Shown: one piece after another, positions 8,549 to 16,739 of the stretch | Layout: each line of letters starts with the position of its first letter | How positions within the stretch are numbered: position 1 is the first letter of the stretch | Assembly: GCA_028278345.1 (NCBI GenBank) | Contig: JANQEL010000048.1 | Location: 1 to 64,000, forward strand | DNA from: Myxococcota bacterium | Lineage (GTDB): Bacteria > Myxococcota_A > UBA9160 > UBA4427 | Length of the DNA stretch: 64,000 nucleotides | Direction: 5' to 3' | Program-made: the position numbers and the translations under genes | Notes under the pieces: model-generated | What the model saw: the letters and a program-made list of their open reading frames with translations, nothing else | What the model was told of the DNA's origin: nothing | Databases searched by the model: none

Positions 8549-9772
8549 ATGCCCGACGAAAACCAGGGACTTATGGCAACCCCAGCCAGGGCGCCCATCC
8601 TCCAGCCCGACGGGCGATTCGAGAACTGGTCGGGACGCGTGGAGGCCAGGCCCACCCGGCTCGAGCAACCGACCTCCCTCGCCGAGCTGCAGCAAGCCGT
8701 GCGTTCCCACAGCGGCAACATCCGCGTCGTCGGCACCGGCCACTCGTGCACGCCCCTGTGCGCGACGGATGGCTTGCTGATCAACCTCGATCGCGATTGC
8801 GGGGTCGTCGCCGTCGATCTCGACAAGCGGCGCGCGACGATCCGCGCGGGAAGCAAGATCCACGATCTCGGCCCGTCTCTGCGCGCGCATGGGCTCGCGC
8901 TCCACAACCAGGGTGACGTCGACGTGCAGAGCATGGCCGGCGCGGTTTCGACGGGCACCCACGGAACGGGCCCGACCCTCGGTTCGCTCTCGACGGCCGT
9001 GCGACGCATCGAGATGGTCCTTGCGAACGGCGACACCTTCAGCTGTTCACCCGAGGTCGAAGCCGAAGTGTTTCGCTGCGCACGCGTATCGTTGGGCGCC
9101 CTCGGCGTGATCCACGAACTCGAGCTCGAACTCGTTCCCGCCTACAACCTGCACGAACGCGAATGGAAGGCCGATGTCGCCCAGGCGGATCACTTCCTCG
9201 AAACCGCCAAGCAGACGCGACATCTCGAATTCTTCTGGTCGCCCCCGCGCGATGTCCTCTACGTGAAGTCCCTCGATCCCACCGACGCCGAACCCGACCC
9301 CATGCCCGACAACCCGCGCGAGTGCATCGGCCCGAGCTTCGAGGTCTTCCCTTCGATTCGCGAAGAGCGCTTCAACGAAATGGAGTACGCGGTGCCCGCC
9401 GAACGCGGCGTCGAGTGCTTTCGCGAAGTCCGCGAGGTGATGCTCGCGCGATATCCCGACGTGATGTGGCCCGTCGAAGTGCGCACCCTCGCGGCGGATG
9501 ACATCCCGCTGAGCCCCGCCTTCGAGCGCGAGACCGTCACGATCTCGGTCCATCAAGCGGCCGAACTTCCCTGCGATGCGCTCTTCGCCGACACCCAGGC
9601 GGTGTTCGCCAACCACGGCGGGCGACCGCATTGGGGCAAGTTCCACGACCTCGATGCGAAGACCCTCGCCCCCCTCTACCCCGAGTGGGAGGCCTTCGCG
9701 CGGGTGCGCGAGCGGCTCGATCCCGAGGGCCGCTTCGCCAGCGACTACCTCCGCCGGCTGCTCGGCAGCTGA
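8549..9772 (+). CDS. FAD-binding oxidoreductase, aldonolactone oxidase type
   Basis: A 407-residue flavoenzyme of the vanillyl-alcohol-oxidase fold. The FAD (PCMH) domain spans about 35-205, with IRVVGTGHS (about 58-66) and MAGAVSTGTHGTG (about 129-141) as the pyrophosphate-binding loops. The C-terminal segment GGRPHWGKFH (about 361-370) matches the HWGK motif of sugar-lactone oxidases (L-gulono-, D-arabinono-1,4-lactone oxidases and bacterial alditol oxidases). Such enzymes oxidise lactones or polyols with O2 or an acceptor; the exact substrate is uncertain. ATG 8549 is used; an internal ATG at 8573 is also possible. The gene is divergent from DUF6502. Confidence 0.85.
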   Translation: MPDENQGLMATPARAPILQPDGRFENWSGRVEARPTRLEQPTSLAELQQAVRSHSGNIRVVGTGHSCTPLCATDGLLINLDRDCGVVAVDLDKRRATIRAGSKIHDLGPSLRAHGLALHNQGDVDVQSMAGAVSTGTHGTGPTLGSLSTAVRRIEMVLANGDTFSCSPEVEAEVFRCARVSLGALGVIHELELELVPAYNLHEREWKADVAQADHFLETAKQTRHLEFFWSPPRDVLYVKSLDPTDAEPDPMPDNPRECIGPSFEVFPSIREERFNEMEYAVPAERGVECFREVREVMLARYPDVMWPVEVRTLAADDIPLSPAFERETVTISVHQAAELPCDALFADTQAVFANHGGRPHWGKFHDLDAKTLAPLYPEWEAFARVRERLDPEGRFASDYLRRLLGS

Positions 9773-9814
9773 GGGGCGCGAGCTCCCAAGAGCCTGGAAT
9801 TTCTACGGAATTAT

Positions 9815-9834
9815 TTTCGACAGATATGTCGAAA
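9815..9834. promoter_or_regulatory. Perfect 20-bp palindrome, probable TetR operator
   Basis: TTTCGACA at 9815-9822 and TGTCGAAA at 9827-9834 are perfect reverse complements around GATA. The element is A/T-flanked and ends 32 bp before the TetR gene start, the usual place for an autoregulatory TetR-family operator controlling the three-gene operon at 9867-12186. Confidence 0.7.
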
Positions 9835-9866
9835 TAAGCTAGGCTGCGCGGCATCGGGAGATCGCC

Positions 9867-10448
9867 ATGCCCAAAGTCGTCGACGCCGCGAGCCAACGCG
9901 AAGAGATCCGAAGCGCGGCGCGCGCGGTCTTCGCCGAGTGCGGCGTGCGCGGCACCGGCCTCGCTCATGTGGCTCGCGCGGCGGGCATGGGGCGCTCGAG
10001 CCTCTACCACTACTACCCCGACAAAGACTCGCTGCTCGCCGACATGGTGAGCGAGATGCTCGACCAGGAGGCCGAGCTCTTTCGCGCCTGTCTGTCGGGG
10101 GAAGGCGCGCCCCTCGAGCGCATCGAAAGACTCGCGCGCGAATGCGCGGTGTGGTTTCCCGCCTGGGCTTCCTTCGGGCGCGTCTTCATGGATCTGCGGC
10201 TCGAAGACGCGCAGGAGATGGGCGGCTTCTTCCGCGCGGTGCGCCACGAACTCTCGCAGACGATCGCGGAGGGGCAGCGCGAAGGAAGCATCGCCGCGAA
10301 GCCCGACGCCAGAGTGCAGGCCTCGGTCCTGATCGGCGCGATCGATGGTCTGCTGCTCCAGTACTTCATCGACGAGGGCGCGCTGCCCGAACCCCATCAG
10401 CTCGCAGCCGACCTCGTCGTCGTCACTCGGAGGATGCTCACGCCATGA
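9867..10448 (+). CDS. TetR/AcrR family transcriptional regulator
   Basis: A 193-residue one-component repressor. The N-terminal HTH covers about residues 10-55, with the recognition-helix region GLAHVARAAGMGRSSLYHYY typical of TetR proteins. A helical ligand-binding domain follows. ATG 9867 has GGGAG at 9856-9860. It is the first gene of an operon: its stop overlaps the methyltransferase start as ATGA. The upstream palindrome (9815-9834) is its likely operator. The ligand is unknown; because the operon carries a corrinoid/ferredoxin methyl-transfer type protein, a metal(loid) or one-carbon-related signal can be imagined, but nothing in the sequence shows it. Confidence 0.88.
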   Translation: MPKVVDAASQREEIRSAARAVFAECGVRGTGLAHVARAAGMGRSSLYHYYPDKDSLLADMVSEMLDQEAELFRACLSGEGAPLERIERLARECAVWFPAWASFGRVFMDLRLEDAQEMGGFFRAVRHELSQTIAEGQREGSIAAKPDARVQASVLIGAIDGLLLQYFIDEGALPEPHQLAADLVVVTRRMLTP

Positions 10449-11104
10449 GTTCACTCGCCCTGATGCGTTGGCTCGAAGGAACCCCCGGCCGCTACGACGC
10501 CGGCATGCGCTTCATCACATTCGGTGGGGTCACCAAACTCCACCGCGCGGTCGTCGCCGCCGCCGTGGTGAAGCCCGGCGATCGCGTACTCGAGATCGGC
10601 TGCGGCACCGGCAGCGTGACCCGATTGCTGCTCGATCGCGGGGCCGTCGTGACCGCGATCGATCAATCGCCGGAGATGCTCGAACAGGCGCGCGAACGCA
10701 TCGGCGATGAGCCGAGCGGCGCCATTCGCTTCATCGAACAGACCGCGTCGGAGATCGATGCGCTGACCGAGGCCTCCTTCGATTCGGTCGTGCTGAGCCT
10801 GTGTCTCTCCGACATGTCGGCGAGCGAGCGTGCCTACGTGCTGCGCGCAGCGCGTCGCCTGCTCGTGCCGGGCGGACGTCTGGTGGCCGGCGACGAAGTC
10901 CACGCACCGCGCGGGCCGCTGCGCCTCTTGCAACTCCTCTGGCGCATTCCCCAGGCGATCTTCGGCTGGCTGCTCGTCGGCGCGCTCTCCCATCCGATCG
11001 AAGACCTAGGCGGTGAGATCCGTGCGGCCGGCTATTCGCATCGCAGCGAGCAGCGTTGGATGCTCGGAAGCCTCGCGCTGTTCGTCGGGGAGGTGCCCCG
11101 GTGA
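10445..11104 (+). CDS. Class I SAM-dependent methyltransferase
   Basis: A 219-residue methyltransferase. The AdoMet motif I is VLEIGCGTGSVTRLL (about 46-60). An acidic end of strand 2 (AIDQS) and the LVPGGRLVAGDE post-motif follow, as in UbiE/MenG-like enzymes. A hydrophobic Trp/Leu-rich stretch (about 157-182) may be a membrane-associated helix. Start ATG 10445 overlaps the TetR stop, and its own stop overlaps the GTG start of the next gene, so all three are translationally coupled. Substrate unknown. Being locked between a regulator and an HgcA-HgcB-like protein suggests they act on the same compound or pathway. Confidence 0.85.
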   Translation: MSSLALMRWLEGTPGRYDAGMRFITFGGVTKLHRAVVAAAVVKPGDRVLEIGCGTGSVTRLLLDRGAVVTAIDQSPEMLEQARERIGDEPSGAIRFIEQTASEIDALTEASFDSVVLSLCLSDMSASERAYVLRAARRLLVPGGRLVAGDEVHAPRGPLRLLQLLWRIPQAIFGWLLVGALSHPIEDLGGEIRAAGYSHRSEQRWMLGSLALFVGEVPR

Positions 11105-12186
11105 ACGCCCTCGAGACCCTCGCGCGCGAATTCCTCCAGACGGCCTTTCGCCTTTTTCCCTGGCCCACCGAACCGGGGCTGCGGCCGATCGGCCAACCCG
11201 ACCCGTCGAGCCCCGTACTGCTCACCGGCAACTTCGACCTCACCGTTCGCCGCCTCGTGCACGCCCTCGAAGGGGTCGACGCCTGGCTGCTCGTCGCACC
11301 CTCGGGCGGCATCAACGTGTGGTGCGCTTCTTCGGGGGGACATCTCACGACGCATCAGGTCGTCACCGCGCTCAAGACGTCGGGGGTGGCAGAGAAGGTG
11401 AAGCACCGCCAGGTGATCCTCCCCCAGCTCGCCGCGACCGGCGTGCTCGCCCTCGACGTCTTCCGCCGCAGCCGCTGGAAGGTGCGCTTCGGCCCGGTCG
11501 ACATGCTCGACATCCCCGCCTACCTCGAAACGCGAGAGAAGACGGACGCCATGCGACGCGTTCGCTTCACCCTGGGCGAACGCATGCAGATGGCGCTCAT
11601 GTGGGCCGCGCCGACGATGGTCGTGTTGTGCGGGCTCGCCCTCTTCTTCGCGCCGACCTGGGCCGCCCCGCTTGCGGCATTGATCGCGCTGATGTCGCTG
11701 GGCGTCTTCACCCTGTACGACCGCCTCGGGAGTGCGCGCCGCCGCATCGTGCTCGTCGCCTCGGTCAGCCTCGCCTTCGCGGTCGCGCTGCTCGCCGGCG
11801 CGGGCCCGCCGGCCCTGGTCGCTTCGGTCGTCGCACCCGCGTTCCTGACCGGCCTGCTCACCTACGACTATTCCGGTTCGACACCGATCGAAGGCGGGAG
11901 CCATTTCGAGGAGCGCGCCTGGAACATCCACTTCGACGAAGCGCGCTGTGAGGGCATCTATCGCTGTTGGGAAGTGTGCCCCGAAGCCTGCTTCGAACGC
12001 GACGAAGCGAACCGCAAGGTCGTGCTCGCCCACGACGATCGCTGCATACGCTGTGGCGCCTGCGTGGTGCAGTGCCCGAAGGATGCCCTCTTCTTCCAGG
12101 CGCAGGATGGCGCGCGCATCGAACCCGATGTGATCCGCAAGTTCAAGCTCAACCTGTTGGGAGCGCGCAGGGTGGACGCCGGCTAG
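11101..12186 (+). CDS. hgcAB: HgcA-HgcB-like fusion: membrane corrinoid protein plus dicluster ferredoxin
   Basis: A 361-residue protein starting at GTG 11101. Residues 30-160 align by eye with HgcA, the corrinoid methyl carrier of mercury methylation. The segment INVWCA (71-76) carries the cap-helix Cys75 that would ligate cobalt, followed by VKHRQVILPQL (100-110), FGPVDMLDIPAYL (130-142) and MRRVRF (151-156). Four membrane segments follow (about 165-185, 189-207, 216-234, 237-254). The C-terminus is ferredoxin-like: cysteines at 283, 289, 293, 297 and a classical CxxCxxCxxxCP at 315-326. HgcA and HgcB are usually separate proteins. Oddities: the motif continues SSGG instead of the usual AGKG, the first Fe-S motif is atypical, and the C-terminal cysteine pair of HgcB is absent. 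Function in mercury methylation is therefore uncertain. Confidence 0.8.
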   Translation: MNALETLAREFLQTAFRLFPWPTEPGLRPIGQPDPSSPVLLTGNFDLTVRRLVHALEGVDAWLLVAPSGGINVWCASSGGHLTTHQVVTALKTSGVAEKVKHRQVILPQLAATGVLALDVFRRSRWKVRFGPVDMLDIPAYLETREKTDAMRRVRFTLGERMQMALMWAAPTMVVLCGLALFFAPTWAAPLAALIALMSLGVFTLYDRLGSARRRIVLVASVSLAFAVALLAGAGPPALVASVVAPAFLTGLLTYDYSGSTPIEGGSHFEERAWNIHFDEARCEGIYRCWEVCPEACFERDEANRKVVLAHDDRCIRCGACVVQCPKDALFFQAQDGARIEPDVIRKFKLNLLGARRVDAG

Positions 12187-13376
12187 GCAATCTTGCCGAC
12201 GACTCCCTTCGCGATGAGATCGCGCACTGCTTCGTCGCCGAAGCCGAGTTCGCTCAGGATGGCCTCGGTATCCGCGCCCAATGCGGGCACCTGGCGTTCG
12301 ACCTCTGCGGGGGTACGCGAGAAGGTCGCCGGCGGTCGCGCCTGCCGCATGCGTCCCATCACCGGATGATCGACTTCGCGGATGAAGTCCTGCGCCTCGG
12401 TCTGCGGATGCTCGATGATCTCCGCCGGGCTCATCACCGGCGAGCACGGAACGTCTTCGCGTTCGAAGGCCGCAACGCACTCCTCGACCGTGAGTTCCGC
12501 CGCAGCCGCCGCGGCTTCCTCCTCGAATTCGTCGAGGTTCTCGATCAACGCCTGCACGGTCGAGAAGCGTTCGTCCTCGATCATGTCGGGGCGCCCGATC
12601 GCGCGCATCGTGCCGTGCACCTGATCTGGCGTAATCGCCGCGATCACCGCGTAGCCGTCCTTCAGCGTGACGAAGCGATACGTGTCCGCGATCAGCGGTT
12701 TGATGTCGGCTCCGTCGCCGAGCAACACCTCTCCCCGCATCCCGTCGGGCCAGAGGAATTGCAGCGAAGCACCGAGCATCGACATCTCGACGTGCTGGCC
12801 TTCGCCCGTGTTCGCCTTGTAGAAGAGCGCCGCCGTGATCGCCTGGCTCACCGTGAGCGCCGTGAGCTTGTCGACCACCGTCTGTAGTACGAAGCCGGGC
12901 TCGTCGGTGTCCTTGTTGCGTTGCACATGGGCGAAGCCCGTCGCCGCCTGCAGAACGTGATCGTAGGCCGGCTTCGTCGACCAGGGGCCATGCTGACCGA
13001 AGGCGCTGATCGAGGTGTAGATGAGGTCGGGCTTGATCTCGCGCAGCGACTCTTCGTCGATGCCGAGACGCTTCACCACCCCCGGTCGGAAGTTCTGGAT
13101 GAAGACGTCGGCTTCGGCGATCAGCTTCAAGAAGATGTCGCGACCGTCGTCGTCGCGAAGATTCAATGCGATCGATCGCTTACTGCGATTCGTCCCGGCG
13201 AAGACGGTGGAGATCCCACCGCGGCCCGTACCGAGGTGTCGCATGAAGTCACCGATGCCGATGGGTTCGACCTTCGTCACGTCCGCGCCTTGATCGCCGA
13301 GGATCATCCCCGCGAACGGCCCCGTGATATAGGCCGAACAATCCACCACCTTCACACCTGCGAGCGGTCCCGCCAT
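12183..13376 (-). CDS. CaiB/BaiF family (class III) CoA-transferase
   Basis: A 397-residue class III CoA-transferase. N-terminal VVDCSAYITGPFAGMILGD and NRSKRSIALNL (about 63-73) are family signatures. The catalytic Asp is Asp139 in KPAYDHV, equivalent to the Asp that forms the CoA anhydride intermediate in formyl-CoA transferase. It moves CoA between carboxylic acids; neighbours do not define the substrate, but acyl-CoA enzymes are common in this window. Its stop codon shares the tetranucleotide CTAG (12183-12186) with the stop of the convergent HgcA-HgcB-like gene. TetR 13465-14112 lies 88 bp upstream on the same strand. Confidence 0.9.
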   Translation of the reverse strand: MAGPLAGVKVVDCSAYITGPFAGMILGDQGADVTKVEPIGIGDFMRHLGTGRGGISTVFAGTNRSKRSIALNLRDDDGRDIFLKLIAEADVFIQNFRPGVVKRLGIDEESLREIKPDLIYTSISAFGQHGPWSTKPAYDHVLQAATGFAHVQRNKDTDEPGFVLQTVVDKLTALTVSQAITAALFYKANTGEGQHVEMSMLGASLQFLWPDGMRGEVLLGDGADIKPLIADTYRFVTLKDGYAVIAAITPDQVHGTMRAIGRPDMIEDERFSTVQALIENLDEFEEEAAAAAAELTVEECVAAFEREDVPCSPVMSPAEIIEHPQTEAQDFIREVDHPVMGRMRQARPPATFSRTPAEVERQVPALGADTEAILSELGFGDEAVRDLIAKGVVGKIA

Positions 13377-13464
13377 CGCGTCTCCTCCGAGCGTCGTGCG
13401 AGCCGACGACCCGCCCGGCGAGTATGGAACGCGCGCCTGCGGCGAACCAGCCGCGAGAGGGCTG

Positions 13465-14112
13465 CTAGGCGCCCTCGAGGGCGCCCGGCGGCGAGAGCAG
13501 TCGGTCGAGGTGGAGCATGATGCCCGCCGCGCACTGCTCGGCGTCGATCGAATCGGACTCGACCGCGCGCGTCACTTCGACCTGCATGATCGACTGCACG
13601 ACGGAAGCGACGTCCTCGGGAATGCCCTTGTAGAAGATCCCCTGCTCCATCCCCGCCGAGAGGATGTCGCTGATGTTGCGCAGGCCGAGTTCCCAGTAGT
13701 GAGCCGCGTCTTCGTCGTCGGGTCGGATGCCCCAGGAGACGCGGGTGCGCAGGCGAAAGCTCAACCAGTCGCGGTGATCGAGCAGGAAGTCGACGTGGCT
13801 TCGCACCGTGAGCGCGAGCTTGTCGTGCGGGGTGTGTCCCATCGCCGAGGCCACCAGGACGCTCTCGACGAAGGCCTTGCCGCGCACGCGCTGGATGTCC
13901 CGGTAGAGCTCCTTCTTGCCCGGGTAGGCGGCGTAGAGGGTCTTGAGCGAGACCCCGGCTTCCTGGGCGATGTCCTGCATGGTGGTCGCGTCGAAACCCT
14001 TTTGCCCGAACACGCACTCGGCACTCTCGAAGATGAGGTCGCGGTACATGCGGGCCCGGGCGTCTTCGCGACGGGCCTTCGGGCCGGATTCGACGTCGGA
14101 CTGTGCGGACAT
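13465..14112 (-). CDS. TetR/AcrR family transcriptional regulator
   Basis: A 215-residue regulator. The N-terminal HTH lies at about 24-70: the region TTMQDIAQEAGVSLKTLYAA is a standard TetR recognition segment. The C-terminal ligand domain is unrelated by eye to the TetR at 9867. It is divergent from the WS/DGAT gene with 170 bp between starts, and upstream of the CaiB gene on the same strand, so it may regulate either. An imperfect 18-bp palindrome at 14211-14228 is a possible binding site. Acyl-CoA or fatty-acid responsiveness is an inference from the neighbours only. Confidence 0.88.
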   Translation of the reverse strand: MSAQSDVESGPKARREDARARMYRDLIFESAECVFGQKGFDATTMQDIAQEAGVSLKTLYAAYPGKKELYRDIQRVRGKAFVESVLVASAMGHTPHDKLALTVRSHVDFLLDHRDWLSFRLRTRVSWGIRPDDEDAAHYWELGLRNISDILSAGMEQGIFYKGIPEDVASVVQSIMQVEVTRAVESDSIDAEQCAAGIMLHLDRLLSPPGALEGA

Positions 14113-14210
14113 TGCAGATCACCCCCGGGGACGAACGGCGGAGAGGTTAACTCAGCTGGACGATTCGCAATACCCACTCTTGCTGAAAGAAAATCCTCCG
14201 ATAAACTCAT

Positions 14211-14228
14211 GGAAAATTCAAATTCTCC
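14211..14228. promoter_or_regulatory. Imperfect 18-bp palindrome between tetR and WS/DGAT genes
   Basis: GGAAAATTCAAATTCTCC matches its reverse complement at 14 of 18 positions. It lies in an A/T-rich island of an otherwise GC-rich 170-bp divergent intergenic region, 54 bp before the WS/DGAT start. It could be the operator of the adjacent TetR protein or overlap a promoter. Confidence 0.35.
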
Positions 14229-14282
14229 CCGAGCCGCGACTGGATTCTCCAGCGTGTACCCGGGGAGCAAGGAGAAGACCCG

Positions 14283-15761
14283 ATGGCCAGGAACGTGAAG
14301 AAGGCGGACGCGCGCACCCCCCTCAACCAGCTCGCCCCGATGGACGGGATCTTCCTGTCGATGGAGACCCCCGAGACGCCCGCCCACGTCGGCGGCATCG
14401 CGGTCCTCGATCCGAGCACCTTCGAAGACTTCGACTTCGCTCACTTCCGCGACTTCGTCGCCGAACGCCTCGCCCTCTGTCCCCGCTTCGGTTGGCGCAT
14501 CGCCCAAGTGCCCCTCGGCCTCGACCTCCCCTACTGGGTCGACGATCACGAGATCGACTACGACCAGCACGTGCGCCGCGTCGGCCTGCCCGCCCCCGGC
14601 GGCCCGAACGAACTCGCCGACCTGGTCGGCCACCTCTACGCCCTGCCCCTCGACAAGAGTCGCCCGCTCTGGGAGATGTTCCTGATCGAAGGTCTCGCGG
14701 GCGGTCGCGTGGCCCTGCTCTGGAAGGTGCATCACTGCCTGATGGACGGTGAGAGCGGCGCCGACCTGATGGAGCTCCTGTTCGACATCAGCCCCGACCC
14801 GAAGAGCCGCATCGCGGGCGCCGCGCAAGCGGTCGACCATCCGACCCAGCACGAAACCGCGCCCAGCGAAGCGCCGAGTTGGCGCACGATCCTCGACCGC
14901 TCGATGCGCAACGCCGTGAAGCGCAACACGAAGCTCGCGCAATTCCTGCTCGACGCGGCGACCGCCGATTTCGACGCCGCTTCGTTGATCGGACTCGGGA
15001 CGGCCAAGAAGGAAGAAGCCGAAGAAGCGCCTCCCGTACCGCGCTCGAGCTTCAACGGCACGGTGAGTTCGCGCCGCGCCGTGGCCTGGTCGGCGGTACC
15101 GCTTTCCGCCGTGAAGGAAGTGAAGGAACAGCTCGGCGTCACCGTCAACGACGTGCTGCTCGGGCTGACCGGCGGTGCCGTTCGCAAGTATCTCGAAGAA
15201 CGCGGCGAACTCCCCGAGGACACCCTGCGCGCGACCGTTCCCGTCTCGACCCGCCAGAAGGACGACAAGACGGTCGGCAACCAGATCATCGACATGTCCG
15301 TCGATTGGGCGACGGATGTCGCGGATCCGGTCGAGCGCATCCTGCGGATTCATCGCGATACCAAGCGCGCCAAGACCGAAGCCGCGAAGAGCGGCGGCGG
15401 CTTGATGGTGGCGATCGCCGAGGGCCTCGCCCCGGCCGCACATCAGCTGCTCATGCAGGTGAGCACGGCGTTCATCGACAAGGCGCCGCTGCCCGCCAAC
15501 GCGGTCTTCTCGAACGTGCGCATGCCCGACATGCCCTTCTACATCGGTGGCGCGAAGATCGTGGCCACCATTCCGATTTCGGTCCTGGCACCCACGCAGG
15601 GCCTGAACATCACCGCCATTACCTACTGCGACGAGATCTTCTTCGGGATCACCGCCGATCCTCGGTTGGTATCCGATCCCTGGATCCTCGCCGAAGCGTC
15701 GAGCAAGTCCTTGCTCGACCTTCAGGCCGCCATGAAGGACTGGTCGTCGACGGTCGGGTAG
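14283..15761 (+). CDS. Wax ester synthase/diacylglycerol acyltransferase (WS/DGAT) family protein
   Basis: A 492-residue bifunctional acyltransferase family protein. The active-site motif HHxxxDG is intact at 150-156 (HHCLMDG). N-terminal PMDGIFLSMETPETPAHVGG-type sequence and the C-terminal FSNVRMPDMPFYIGGAKI region are family hallmarks. Such enzymes esterify acyl-CoA to fatty alcohols or diacylglycerol for storage lipid at the inner membrane face. AAGGAG at 14269-14274 supports ATG 14283. It converges on the enoyl-CoA hydratase gene, with a hairpin between them. Confidence 0.9.
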   Translation: MARNVKKADARTPLNQLAPMDGIFLSMETPETPAHVGGIAVLDPSTFEDFDFAHFRDFVAERLALCPRFGWRIAQVPLGLDLPYWVDDHEIDYDQHVRRVGLPAPGGPNELADLVGHLYALPLDKSRPLWEMFLIEGLAGGRVALLWKVHHCLMDGESGADLMELLFDISPDPKSRIAGAAQAVDHPTQHETAPSEAPSWRTILDRSMRNAVKRNTKLAQFLLDAATADFDAASLIGLGTAKKEEAEEAPPVPRSSFNGTVSSRRAVAWSAVPLSAVKEVKEQLGVTVNDVLLGLTGGAVRKYLEERGELPEDTLRATVPVSTRQKDDKTVGNQIIDMSVDWATDVADPVERILRIHRDTKRAKTEAAKSGGGLMVAIAEGLAPAAHQLLMQVSTAFIDKAPLPANAVFSNVRMPDMPFYIGGAKIVATIPISVLAPTQGLNITAITYCDEIFFGITADPRLVSDPWILAEASSKSLLDLQAAMKDWSSTVG

Positions 15762-15773
15762 TGCGCGGAGCCA

Positions 15774-15799
15774 CGGGGCCGGGCTCGTTCTCGGCCCCG
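15774..15799. terminator. GC-rich hairpin between convergent genes
   Basis: CGGGGCCG (15774-15781) and CGGCCCCG (15792-15799) are perfect 8-bp arms around a 10-nt loop, placed 13 bp after the WS/DGAT stop. A second weaker hairpin follows at about 15818-15840. There is no clear T-tract on either side, so a bidirectional terminator is likely but not certain. Confidence 0.5.
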
Positions 15800-15870
15800 A
15801 TCGGTCTCACAAGAGGCGTGCTCCCGGTCTCCTGGGGCACCCGGACGCGAGCGCAGCGACGACCCGAGCT

Positions 15871-16737
15871 TCAGTCGCTGCGCTCGTCGTCTTTCCGGCG
15901 CTGGGCGACCGGCCAATCGGGCCAGTCGCCGCTCACCGTGAGCTTCCACTCGGGCTTGCGGCGTTCGAGGTAGGCCATCGGGCCTTCGATCGCGTCGGGG
16001 CCGCCCATCAGGTGGTGATGGAGTTCGGTCTCGGCGTGTTCGACCTGATCGGCGTCGAGTTCGCTGCTCTGCCAGAGGAGCTTCTTGGTGATCGCGACCG
16101 AGAGCGGTGCCGTGTTCTCCACGATGTCCCGGGCCATCTCACGGGCCGCGCCGACGACCTCGGCCGCGGGTACCGAACGCAAAGCCAGGCCGAGGGCGAC
16201 GGCCTCCTGGCCCTGCACCTTGCGCCCGGTCAGCAGGAGCGAAGCCGCGCGCTCGGTGCCGATCAGGCGCGGCAAGGTCCAGTGGCAATGCGCGTCGGGC
16301 ATCATGCCGCGACGCACCTGCAGCACCCCGTACTTGCCTTCGTCGGCCACGATGCGCATGTCACATTGCAGCGCGAGGGTGAGCCCCAGGCCGACCGCGT
16401 GCCCGTTCAATGCGGCGATGATGGGTTTGCGAACCTCCCATGCAGGCGGACTCACGGGGGAGGCGCTGAAATCCTTCGCGTCCTGGCTGGCGAACGTCTC
16501 GGCCCCCGCCGTCATGTCGGCGCCCGCGCAGAAGGCACGGCCCGCGCCGGTGAGGATGACGGCGCGCACAGCATCGTCGGCGTCGCAGCGGCGATACGCG
16601 TGACCGAGCTCTTCCCCCATCAAGCCGCTGAAGGAGTTCATCTGTTCGGGTCGGTGCAGGGTGATGGTCGCGATGCCGTCCCGCAGCTCGAACCGGATGT
16701 CCTGGTAGTCGCGTTCGGCTTCGGTCTTCGCGCTCAT
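15871..16737 (-). CDS. Enoyl-CoA hydratase/isomerase family protein
   Basis: A 288-residue crotonase-fold protein. The oxyanion-hole segments are AFCAGADM (about 69-76) and the LNGHAVGLGLTLALQCD loop (about 113-129). At the position of the second crotonase glutamate, the sequence reads GMMPDAHCH, so hydratase activity is not assured. ATG 16737 has AGGG and GGAG upstream; the in-frame ATG 16743, overlapping the previous stop as ATGA, is an alternative. It is the last gene of a leftward run of four (porin, GNAT, small secreted protein, this gene). Fatty-acid or related acyl-CoA metabolism is the general role. Confidence 0.85.
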   Translation of the reverse strand: MSAKTEAERDYQDIRFELRDGIATITLHRPEQMNSFSGLMGEELGHAYRRCDADDAVRAVILTGAGRAFCAGADMTAGAETFASQDAKDFSASPVSPPAWEVRKPIIAALNGHAVGLGLTLALQCDMRIVADEGKYGVLQVRRGMMPDAHCHWTLPRLIGTERAASLLLTGRKVQGQEAVALGLALRSVPAAEVVGAAREMARDIVENTAPLSVAITKKLLWQSSELDADQVEHAETELHHHLMGGPDAIEGPMAYLERRKPEWKLTVSGDWPDWPVAQRRKDDERSD

Positions 16738-16739
16738 CG

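Noticed and set aside
13761..15443. 560-residue minus-strand ORF across tetR and WS/DGAT
   Set aside because: It is out of frame with the real TetR gene and antisense to the WS/DGAT gene with its HHxxxDG motif.
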